Assembly (NCBI GenBank): GCA_902651635.1
Contig: CACRSC010000016.1
Coordinates: 112,946-168,842 of the forward strand
Length of the DNA stretch: 55,897 bases
Direction: 5' to 3'
DNA from: Mastigamoeba balamuthi
Taxonomy: Eukaryota; Evosea; Mastigamoebida; Mastigamoebidae
The first letter of the stretch is position 1, and every line of letters starts with the position of its first letter. The translations under genes and the position numbers were made by a program. Shown here one piece after another: positions 11,041-19,833 of this stretch. The notes beneath the pieces were generated by a model, which did not search any database, was not told the DNA's origin, and was given only the letters and a program-made list of their open reading frames with translations.

Positions 11041-11176
11041 GGAACTGAGGGGCCGTGTGGCAGGCGCCGCTGTGACCCTAGCGAGCGAGCTGGCTCTCTG
11101 CACTGGCACGATCACCGGCACGCAGTTCAGGACTGACTGCACAGCGAGGATCGACAGCTCGATCACGTGCTCGGCA
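11041..11176 (+). pseudogene. GPI-type protein fragment cut by the assembly gap
   Basis: It matches the middle of exon 2 of copy 1 (ELRGRVAGAAVTLASELALC through SSITCSA) and abuts the truncated 5' end of SGNH copy 3 directly, then stops at the gap. Whether the true sequence continues cannot be told. Confidence 0.75.
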
Positions 11177-11270
11177 NNNNNNNNNNNNNNNNNNNNNNNN
11201 NNNNNNNNNNNNNNNNNNNNNNNNNNNNNNNNNNNNNNNNNNNNNNNNNNNNNNNNNNNNNNNNNNNNNN
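11177..11270. other. Assembly gap (94 N)
   Basis: A run of N. It falls exactly in the repeated GPI/SGNH array, so copy number and order around it are not secure. The sequence after it (11271-12120) is of mixed composition; a 5' stretch opening at 11814 resembles a signal peptide (SALVVVLFLGNSAG), but no continuation could be supported. Confidence 0.95.
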
Positions 11271-12119
11271 CCCCACGCCCCTGGCTCGAAAGAGCCCATC
11301 CCTCACTGGTAGTGGAATGGGAAACGATGATATTTCTATTCTATTTCTTCAGATTGAATAATATGTCTAGATTTTTGTGAAAGAAAGGGGTAATTAAATA
11401 ATAATTGACCAATAAGGCGGGCATTTCTGTCAGGGGTGCCCCCAGCAATGTTGTATCCCATACATTACACGGATGACAGTATGCACAAAGTGAAGGCAGC
11501 CAGCAGGACGAGGAGGAGACTGAGTAGGCCATCGGGAAGGGGTTTGGTTGCACAGGAGTGATCACTTGAGTGTTTCTCTGCCAGAAGTTTGTTGCCATTC
11601 TGGCTCGTTGGTGGGCTGTGCTTCTATGATATCAGACAGAGCACGAGAGAGAGAGGAAATTCAGAAGAAGTGCACAATAATTATATTCTGTGCAGATTAC
11701 CATTGCCACACACGAGCCTCTTCACTGCTATCAGCAACAGTTCCGTCATTTCCATGCCCATCTGTATCCTGGATCTCGAAGCCCTTCCCCCCAACTCCCA
11801 CAATCCAGAGGCAATGACGCGAGCCACGTCAGAGTCCATTTGTTCCGCACTGGTGGTGGTCCTCTTTTTGGGAAATTCAGCGGGGCATACCAGTGATATC
11901 ACCGAACCCACGAACCCGATTCAACTGACTGTGGGCACCAAATATCGGGGTCATTTGTTGAATAGCATGCCCGCAGTGAAGACAGTGTGTTGGTGTGTGC
12001 TGCCACAGCAGTGCAGTCGCACCCTCCCCATTGCCCTCCACAGCCCAGTGCACAGTCCAGCATCCCCCAACAACCGCAGCCAGCAAAGCACAGCCATGCA
12101 GTCAGTCGTGATCTCCCAC

Positions 12120-12590
12120 ATCCTTGCCAGCCTCTTTCGCTCCTCGTCCTCCTCGTCCTCCTCGTCCTCGTGCCCGAGCAGCCACGCCAGGGGCACGAGG
12201 GGCACCGAGTGCAGCATGGTGTTCGCACTGTGCTGTGGGAAGCGGCAGTGGTGCTGCAGAGGAGACCCGCGGCTGAGGCCTACCGCGCCTATGTTGGGGG
12301 CTATGCTGCCACTGTGGCCCTCCTGGTGGGGCTGCACCACGACAGCCGTGCATTCCGGGGCCTCTGTGGGGACCTTTGCGCTGCGCCACTGTTTGCTGCC
12401 CCCTGAGGCCTTCACCATCAAGCCCGTCTAGTGCCTGCTTCAGCTCTCCTGCCTCCTCGCCACCACCTCATCAACACCCCTGCCTCGGCCCTGCACGCCC
12501 TCGCCACTGCCCAGGCCAGTGTCACATCCTTTACTGCGTGGACCACGTCCATCAACAGCTGCACAGCTGCCCTCCCCTAGACATAAACAG
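12120..12590 (+). pseudogene. Relic of a RhoGEF (DH) domain
   Basis: One frame reads EAYRAYVGGYAATVALL...DSRAFRGLC, the pattern of the helix before the DH core; a second frame then gives LLPPEAFTIKPV followed by TAG where DH domains have PVQR; a third gives LINTPASALHALATAQASVT...SIN, like the end of a DH domain. Three frames and an in-frame stop argue for a dead copy. A polyserine tract (about 12140-12180) precedes it. No matching exons were found upstream; recognition rests on spacing and weak similarity to the DH domain at 3070-3830. Confidence 0.42.
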
Positions 12591-12694
12591 GCGGCGGGCG
12601 ATGCAGCAACAACACGTACCATTAGCAAGTGCACCACCATCAGCCACCTCGACACAACAACAAGCCAACTCCCAACCTCAAACGCAAGTGTGAC

Positions 12695-12930
12695 AAAAAC
12701 ACACACAGAAAAAACAAAACAAAAAGAAAACAAAAACAAGCAAAAACAAAAAACCCCAAAAACAGAAAGAAACAACAACAACAACAACAAAACAAGAACT
12801 ACACCACACCACATCCATCAAAGAAAAGAACAGAAAAACCGCAGCACAACACACAACCGAAAAACAAGCAAAAAACGAAGGGAAAACAAAAAACAAAACA
12901 AAAACCACAACACAACACGAACAAAGAGGA
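12695..12930. repeat. A/C-rich low-complexity tract (CAAAA and ACAACA units)
   Basis: About 235 bases of almost only A and C on the + strand, lying between the RhoGEF relic and a stretch (12931-13558) in which no gene could be supported. Its open frames are compositional artefacts. Confidence 0.8.
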
Positions 12931-13558
12931 ATGGAATGCAAGGAGGAACACAGCACCACCGAGATGCCCAAGCAGCTGTGCAGGCGTGACTGCGGACGTG
13001 CAGGAAGCAGCAGCAGCCGAAGCGAGGTACAGCCCCAGGGAGGCGAAGCACAGCGGGAGCTGTGTGGCCAGTGCAGCCAGCGTTGCTGCTCGCCTGCTCC
13101 TGCTCCAGCCTGCATCCCTGGGGCTTGCCCTGTGGCTCTGTGGTCTCTCTCTCCACTGTTCCCAGTCCCACGTTCACAGAAAACAATGCTACTCTTATTC
13201 CCAGATCACATTGCCCATAACTTGGTTAATTCAGGACATCTTGATAGGAAAAATATCACCACACAGAGAACAACTGCGCAGCTCACCCATGTCGGGTTTG
13301 CTTCAGAATTCGGTTGGTAGGACCCAATCCGTGTGTGAGTTGGTGTGGGCAGGGTAGTTATTGGCACGTTTACTTTGCACCAGGGTGGGATTTCATGGAC
13401 CAGCCCGATCAGGTTAGGGAAAGGAAACCACAGAATCAGCTCACTCAGTCCAGACAATGAGGTCCTGTCTTGCCCATCCCACATCAAGAGATAAGACATA
13501 TCTAAATCTTGTATTTCACCTTGTGCTAAAGTGAGACAGGAGTGGGGACAGAATCAGA

Positions 13559-14638
13559 TCAAACAGCTTCCTCGATGACAATGAGACGGCTGCTGGGGGA
13601 CTGGAACCCTTCAATACAGAATTCGGCTGGAATGATGAGTTTGAGGCTTTCGCTCTCAAGGAAGCCATCAAGATCCGGGCCAGTCGTCTCATCCATATAC
13701 AATAGGTGGTTGGTCAGGTGCACAAGGGCATTGATGCCACGCTGTAGCCAGCTGGAACCGGAGTCGGAGGGCGTAGTGGTCACCTTGAGAGCGAACCCTG
13801 GGGAGTTTACATGAACAGCCTCGGGGAGGTTTGAGGTGTAGTGCACACCGACCAACTCCGGAACTGACCCCGTGAAGCAGAAAAGCGGGGACCCCGAGGC
13901 CCCATGGTCGCAGTGGGCAGTGTGACAGACGAGGCTCACACCCTCCTTGCTGCGTATCTGAGGGCTGTCGAGGACCACGAATCCGTCGAGGGCCGAGAGC
14001 TGTTTCGGTGGTACCCCATCTCGCTCCTCAGGGTGGCCTGCCCCGTAGTGCACGAGGTACACCCTCTCCCTCTCCAGATTCCTGCTTGGGTCCACCGGTA
14101 TCACTTCGGGGCATGCGAACCTCCTACAGAGCTCCAAGGCTTCTTCCTTTCGCTCTTCGAGGTCCGCAGTGGGCAAGTAGTTCATGCTAGTCAGCTGGTC
14201 TGTGTATCCCAGCTGGATGAACGCGAGGTCAGGGGCCCTCTCGTGCAGGTCCCCTCCGTCGTCCCCCTCGAAGTACGTCATGATGACGATGCGCCTGCGC
14301 GGCGGTATTATGAACTCTTTGCCGTCGGCATCGAAGAAGACGAAGCGCAGGTCCTGGACTCTGCAGACGGGCCTGCCATCGTCGCCGTCGGGGGCCGCCA
14401 CGTGGGAGTTGGTGATAGCCCAGCCCGAGTCGCCGAACAGGAACACTGTGCCACAGGCGGTCCAGTCGTTGTTGTACGGCTCATCGACCCTGCCGACGCA
14501 CCTGTGGGCCCCTCCCGCAGCGAGCAGAGCACCGATCTCCGCGGCGCGACCGTCCCACTGATCCCGGTACTCGGCGGGGATGGCTGGCAGCGGCTGCCCC
14601 ACGATCATCGACCTGACGCGGATCATGTCGTCGGCCAT
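13559..14638 (-). CDS. Trypsin-fold (V8/HtrA-like) serine protease, single exon
   Basis: 359 residues from the ATG at 14638; the frame stays open to another ATG at 14710, so a longer form is possible. The catalytic triad is visible in order: His in AITNSHVAAP, Asp in APDLAFIQLG, Ser in HGASGSPLF, with VGVHYTS after it as in the S1/S2 fold. No signal peptide or membrane segment is seen with either start, which suggests a cytosolic enzyme. It is one of few single-exon genes here and lies between esterase copies. A CRE-like palindrome sits 78 bases upstream. The substrate is unknown; the protease fold call is firm. Confidence 0.85.
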   Translation of the reverse strand: MADDMIRVRSMIVGQPLPAIPAEYRDQWDGRAAEIGALLAAGGAHRCVGRVDEPYNNDWTACGTVFLFGDSGWAITNSHVAAPDGDDGRPVCRVQDLRFVFFDADGKEFIIPPRRRIVIMTYFEGDDGGDLHERAPDLAFIQLGYTDQLTSMNYLPTADLEERKEEALELCRRFACPEVIPVDPSRNLERERVYLVHYGAGHPEERDGVPPKQLSALDGFVVLDSPQIRSKEGVSLVCHTAHCDHGASGSPLFCFTGSVPELVGVHYTSNLPEAVHVNSPGFALKVTTTPSDSGSSWLQRGINALVHLTNHLLYMDETTGPDLDGFLESESLKLIIPAEFCIEGFQSPSSRLIVIEEAV

Positions 14639-14715
14639 AGGGGGTCTCTCGCTCAAGCCCGAATTAACTGTCTGAGAAAACCAACACCGCAGCTCGAATA
14701 CATTGTACACTCGGA

Positions 14716-14723
14716 TGACGTCA
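14716..14723 (-). promoter_or_regulatory. CRE-like palindrome TGACGTCA upstream of the protease gene
   Basis: A perfect TGACGTCA 78 bases before the start at 14638, nearly the same distance as in the intact esterase gene (76 bases). Beyond it, 14724-15300 contains no supportable gene, only G/C-rich sequence with loose GGGG-rich repeats near 15050-15190. Confidence 0.5.
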
Positions 14724-15300
14724 GTTGGTTCCTCCGATCGAGGGCAACGTGCGTTCGCGCAGAATCACCGCGCAACCGTGCGATATGCGCGAGGGTGTTT
14801 CGGGACAAGGCACGGGGTTTTCAAGCGTTTTCCTGCTGAAATTCAGAGAACCAACTGAACGGCTGCTGTGAGTCACCTGAAAGCGAGTTGTCCTCAACCG
14901 GGGCCATCCTCTTTAAAAAGGAGCGACCAAGCAGAACGACTAGCAGAGGGATGAGGCCCCTGTTTTCGTTCGACCGTTCCCCAACAGAGAGGGCGGCGGG
15001 CTGCCCAGAATCACGGGACGAAGCACCCTAAGGGACTGGACACTCCTGAGGGAACCCCGGAGCTTCTCCCAGGGTGCCCCCGGGGACACTCCGTACAAAC
15101 ATTGAGGGCATCCCTGGGGGAACACCCGGCTATTTGCTCGGGCAGAGAGGAGGGGATACCCCGGGGGGATCGTACACGCCAGGGGGTGTTTCGTACTGTG
15201 AACAACGCGAGATGCAGACGCCCTTGGGCGCACATCGAGCACAACATAAGCCTAGAACATCTTCTTCGGCGTATTTCTCAAGGGTCCGTGAAGTCTCGTC

Positions 15301-15890
15301 TCATGCCAGCGGCGGGGACCGTCCTGATGTCCGCCATGTTGTGGGCCAGGGAAGTGTTGCCTTCCTGCCAGTCGGCGACACACGCAGCGAGCACGCAGGC
15401 GAGCAACAACTCAGCTGTCGAGGATGAGGTCGGGAGGCGCCAGGGCCCCGCCCCCGAACAAGGCGCCCGTAAGCAGAGGGCGCCGGCGGCCCTGGTGATG
15501 CACGGCACCAGCATGGCTGGGCAGCACCTCGTTGACATCGGTCCTGTTCATCGAGAAGGCCCCGTCGACGGTACAATGGCAGGGCACCACGACGAGTACC
15601 CTGGGCCAGCTGGGAAGGGCCCCGAACGTGTGGATCAGGGCCGAAAAGTCGGCAAAGAACTCGTTCCGTTCTGCAGGAGAGGGTGCGACCCCACGCACTG
15701 GAGCGGGATGCAGAGCGGGTGCGTCTGCATGGACTCGAGGGTCGCCTAGGCGAGGGACTGCAGGATCCAGGGCGTCGTCCGTCCCGGTGCCGAGGCCAGC
15801 TTGAACGCTGCAGCACGGGGTCGTTCCAATTTAACTGCATGGCGTTGTTGGTGCCCAGCATCGAGCAGGCGCCGTGCCCCTCCATGGGCA
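15301..15890 (-). pseudogene. Secreted SGNH/GDSL esterase, copy 4 (heavily degenerate)
   Basis: Recognisable pieces lie in several frames: MLGTNNAMQLNWND (15830 region), then FADFSALIHTFGALPSWPRV with VDGAFSMNRT and NEVLPS, then PPDLILD, and a last exon after GACTGGCAG reading EGNTSLAHNMADIRT. The serine block and signal peptide are missing and GTND has become GTNN. It is the most decayed member of the array. Confidence 0.8.
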
Positions 15891-16171
15891 CAGGAGAATA
15901 ACCCCTTTGTGCAGCTCACCGACAATCAATGACACATAACACTTGGTACCACCACAGCAGGGGACTCCCGAACCCTCATGCAGCGAAATGGCACTCGAGA
16001 GACATCGGGAGAACAGTTGTCACCACCATATCCGGATCAGGCGCCCCACGCTGCTTCTCTCAGAGAGGATCTCGTGCGGTGTAATTGTGGCTGACAAAAG
16101 CCAATGTTGTCCTGTGTTCAATGGCGTGGGAAGGAGGTACTTCCCGCGTTTCCGTGTATCGTGGCTCCTCG

Positions 16172-16920
16172 TCATGCCAGCAGGCCGACCGTCCTGATGA
16201 TGTCTGCCATGTAGTGGGCCAGCGCAGTGTAGCCTCTCTGCCAGTCGGCGACGCACGCAGTGAGCACGCGGACGAGGGGGTAATATTAATACGACAACAA
16301 CAGAACGGACTCACAGCGTTGGGGTGGCAGCCGTCGAGGATGAGGTCGGGGCGCGCAAGGGCCGCGCCACCGAACAGGTGGTAGACGCCCGTGAGCGGCG
16401 TGGCGCCTGCGGCCCTGGCGATGTGCGGCACGAGCCTGGGCAGCACCTCGTTGACGACGGTCCTGTTCATCGAGAAGGCCCCGTCGACGTACAGCGGCGG
16501 GGGCACCGCCACGAGCACCTGGGGCCTGCTGGGCAGCGCCACGAGCGAGCGGATCAGGGCCGTGTAGTCCGCGCGGAACCTGGTCTCGTTCCAGTTGAAC
16601 CACTTGGCGTCGTTGGTGCCCAGCATCACAATGACCACGTCGGGCGACGACGCCATCGCGGCCGCGTGCACGCGCGACTGCACCCAGGGGTAGTCGCCGG
16701 CGAGCTGCACGGTGGTGCCCGAGACGCCGGCGTTGAGCAGGGCGTAGCCGGGGCCCAGGAGGCCCTGGGCGACTGCGGGCCAGGCGCGGGCGTCCATCCA
16801 GGGGTAGCCCTCGGTGATGCTGTCCCCCACGCACGTCACGCGCAGCACAGGCGATGCGGTGGCCAGCACCAGCAGGGACGCGAGGAGGGCCAGCGGGGGC
16901 CTGGGTACAGTGGTGGCCAT
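16172..16920 (-). CDS. Secreted SGNH/GDSL-type esterase (intact copy)
   Basis: Exon 1 16920-16315 and exon 2 16237-16172 join in phase 0 through a GTGAGT donor, giving 223 residues. A signal peptide (ALLASLLVLATASP) is followed by the four SGNH blocks: GDSITEGY (Ser), NAGVSGTT (Gly), MLGTND (Asn) and DGCHPN (Asp, His). The layout, including LPSRPQVLVAVPPPLYVDG, resembles the bacterial-type single-domain GDSL acylhydrolases used as carbohydrate O-acetylesterases, so removal of acyl groups from extracellular glycans is likely (inference). The last exon differs from its sisters (RGYTALAHYMADII instead of EGHTALAHYMADTI). It is the only copy of five with start codon, frame and splice sites all sound. 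Confidence 0.87.
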
Positions 16921-16995
16921 TGCGCTGATGGCTGTGCTGTGCTGGCTGAGTTGGCTTTTGAGTTGTGAACTGAACAGAGGGTAAAAGTGAATGTC

Positions 16996-17003
16996 TGACG
17001 TCA
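16996..17003 (-). promoter_or_regulatory. CRE-like palindrome TGACGTCA upstream of the intact esterase
   Basis: A perfect TGACGTCA 76 bases before the ATG, inside a block also present upstream of copy 1 (GAACTGAACAG and TAAAAGTGA). The following stretch, 17004-17552, shows no gene I can support; it includes AT-rich motifs such as GAGATATTTCC near 17460. Confidence 0.5.
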
Positions 17004-17552
17004 ATGCCAGGATGTTGACCCCTGTTTGACCTCGTCCGCCGGCTTTGTCGAGACTCGACGATAAGGGGAACGCAAGATACAGGCCGCACGGGGCTGATTC
17101 CTCGGGGCCTTACTGAGGCATCCTCCGATAACGCGACGCAGCTGCGGCAATCCCAGGGCCACTGCAGCTCCTCTGCATCACACTCTGGGAGACGGGAGAG
17201 GAACGCAAGGGCCCCTGAGGCCGGCCGGACGTGCCGTGCAGGGCCACCAGCGGGCCATCTTATTCTGGGCACACGGCCAAGCTCTGCTCGCCCTGCTCAG
17301 CACAGGCTGGAGTGCCAGCTACGCGACAGAGAGTCGAGCCTGCCCGAGGCCCTGCAATGCTGGAGCTGCGGTCCGTGGGCTGCCCGAGTGGTCGCTGGTG
17401 CGCTGCTGGCTGCTCGGCCCGTGGCAGATATTTTGTGCGAGATACTGGTATCTCTCTCGGGAGATATTTCCGGGGCCTGGGGATCTGGACGGCGTCACAA
17501 AAGTCGCTTTTCGCGTTTAGAGACCCGGTCCGCCGCGACACACAGCGCCGCC

Positions 17553-19521
17553 ATGGGACTGCTCGACGCCATCCGCGAGTCGGGGAACCTCAAGGGCTTC
17601 CTCGTCGCCGCCACCTACGGTCCGCCCGCCGCCACCGCTGGCCGCTGCGTGCCGCGTCTCGCGCGTCGGTTTTCTTCCGTGTCCGGTCTTTTGTTGTGTT
17701 CCCATGCGCCGGCAAACAATGAGATACTGCCCCCCGCGGATAGATTTCACCCCTTGTTTGAATTCAAAAAAGTGCCTGCGCCGTTTCCCCGTTTCCCGTT
17801 TGGCCGCTCACGTCACGTCACGTCACGCCACGTCGCGTCACGGGCAGGCGTGATCTCGATCTCGATCACGTTCTTCAACAAGGCGGTGCTGTCGGTGTAC
17901 AAGTTCCCCTACAGCAACACGCTGACGCTGGGCCAGATGCTCACGGCCCTCGTCTTCATGTGGGCCATGAAGCGCACAGCCCTCATCTCCTACGCCGACT
18001 TCAACCTCAGCACCGCCAAGACCGTGCGCCCTGCGATCCGATTCACCCGAGATATCTAGATATGCCACCGCGTATCTATCTGGATTCCGGGATTTCTGCC
18101 CGCCGTGACGAGTGAGCGGCGCACTGACGACGAGCTGTCTCGGCGGTAGATGTCTCCGCTCGCACTGTGGTTCAGCGGCATGGTGGTCACGGGGCTGGGC
18201 TCGCTCGGCTACGTCAACGTCCCGGTGTACAAGTGCGCAGACAGACGAGATATCTTCCGGATATTCCCAGGATATTCCGGGATATATTCCAGGATTCGCA
18301 GACGGGGAATCTCACACACAACGGCAGCACGCTGAGGAGGCTGACGACGTTCATTGTGATGGCGGGGGAGTTTGTGTACCTGGGGAAGCGGGTGCCCCGG
18401 GACGAGTTCCTGAGCGTGGTGCTGATGGTGGGGGGCGCGTTTGTGATGGCGTACGGGGACCTGACGTTCAACGTCTTTGGCTACGCGATGACGCTGCTCA
18501 ACTGCGTCGTCACGGCGGGCTACCTCGTCTGCATCAAGGTCACCAAGAACAAGACCAACTGCAGCGAGTTTGAGATGATGTACGCCCCCTGTCCTCCCCC
18601 ATCTTCTGCTCTGCTCTGCTCCCTCCCGCGCTCTCCTCTTGCCTCCTCTTAGCTCTTTTTCTTTGCTCTCTCTTCTCTGTGCTCTGTGCTCTTTTGTGCT
18701 CTTTGTCTTCAGTCAGCCACTTTCTCTGCTCTTCCTGCTCTCTCTTCTGCTCTCTCTCTCTTCTCTCTTCTGTTCTCTCTGCTCTCTATGCTCTCTGTGT
18801 TCTCTGTGCTCTCTGTGCTCTCTGTGCTCTCTGTGCTCTCTGTGCTCTCTGTGCTCTCTGTGCTCTCTGTGCTCTGTGCTCTGTGCTCTCTGTGCTCTCT
18901 GATGCACGTTGCTTGTCCCTCTGTCCTGGGTATTTCTCTATTGATGGTTTGGATTGCTCTCTAGTTGCTCCATCAGTGTTACCGGGCTCTTTTGTTGCTC
19001 TCTGCTGCCTGCTGGTTCTGTGCGTTTTGCTAGTGCGGTCGGTGGCACACACTCTCAGAGCCGCGACCAGAGTCGCTCTGGCGACTGTCTGCTGAATGAC
19101 TGACGGCGTACGTGCGCACGCGGGGGGCAGGTTCTACAACAACATGCTGTCGGTGCCGCTGATCGTGGTGCTGGTGCTGGCGCTCGAGTGGAAGAGCGTG
19201 GCGGCGTACGAGTACCTCTGGGACTGGGGCTTCCTGCTCTGCTTCTTCATGAGCAGCGTGCAGGCCTTCCTGCTCAACTACTTCATCTTCCTCTGCTCGA
19301 CGGTCAACTCGCCCCTGACCACCAGCGTCACGGGCCAGATCAAGGCCATCGCCTCGAGCATCATCGGCCTCTGGATCTTCGGCGACGTGATCATCACGGC
19401 GCTGCTGCTGCTCGGCCTCCTCATCAGCTCCCTCGGCTCTGTCTACTACGGCGTCATCAAGTACAACCAGCAGATGGCCGCCATCGCCGCCAGGCTCGCC
19501 GCCGAGAAGACCCCCGTCTGA
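17553..19521 (+). CDS. Nucleotide-sugar transporter (drug/metabolite transporter superfamily, SLC35 type)
   Basis: Five exons join in phase: 17553-17619, 17848-18023, 18150-18232, 18328-18579, 19131-19521, giving 322 residues, the usual length of the family. Roughly ten hydrophobic segments are seen. Diagnostic stretches: SITFFNKAVLSVYKFPY, GYVNVPVYNTLRRLT, VMAYGDLTFNVFGY, and the C-terminal TTSVTGQIKAIASSIIG typical of SLC35D and GDP-mannose transporters. It should exchange a nucleotide-sugar for the nucleotide monophosphate across the Golgi or ER membrane; the sugar cannot be assigned. Introns 2 to 4 have GTGCGC or GTACGC donors. Intron 4 (18580-19130) carries a microsatellite. Confidence 0.88.
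18660..18905. repeat. TCTCTGTGC microsatellite in transporter intron 4
   Basis: A pyrimidine-rich tract that resolves into about a dozen tandem copies of CTCTGTG[CT] between about 18780 and 18905. It lies wholly within the 551-base intron. Confidence 0.85.
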
Positions 19522-19833
19522 GCCCTCGTCTCCCCCTGGTCTGGCTCCCACACACGCTCACACACGCACTTGCTTGCTTGCTGCCTTTGCCCTCCCTTAT
19601 GTTCCGTTCTCGTCGGCTGAGCAGCTCTTGTGGTTGGGCCGTATTTCGGCGTTATGACGTAGCCAACTCAGTGGCGTTGCAGGATATCAGCAATGTCGTA
19701 CTCCTCGTGGCCACTGATAAGTCTGGATATCGCCAATCCTGGGAGAATCTTTGAAATCAGAATCTCTCGGTACGTATCTTCTTCGTCACTGCAATCACAA
19801 AAATACAGCACCGAAGGCACCCGAGAAAACGCG

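Noticed and set aside
11589-12431. 280-codon plus-strand frame as one secreted Cys-rich protein
   Set aside because: The first part has a signal-like stretch, but later residues change character at the polyserine tract and the better reading of 12120-12590 is a frameshifted RhoGEF relic.
12440-13186. Lys/Asn-rich and Phe/Val-rich frames across the A/C-rich tract
   Set aside because: Low-complexity artefact; no start, splice or domain signal.
18639-18907. Leu/Ser/Cys repeat proteins read from the CTCTGTG tract, on both strands
   Set aside because: Translation of a microsatellite within a transporter intron.
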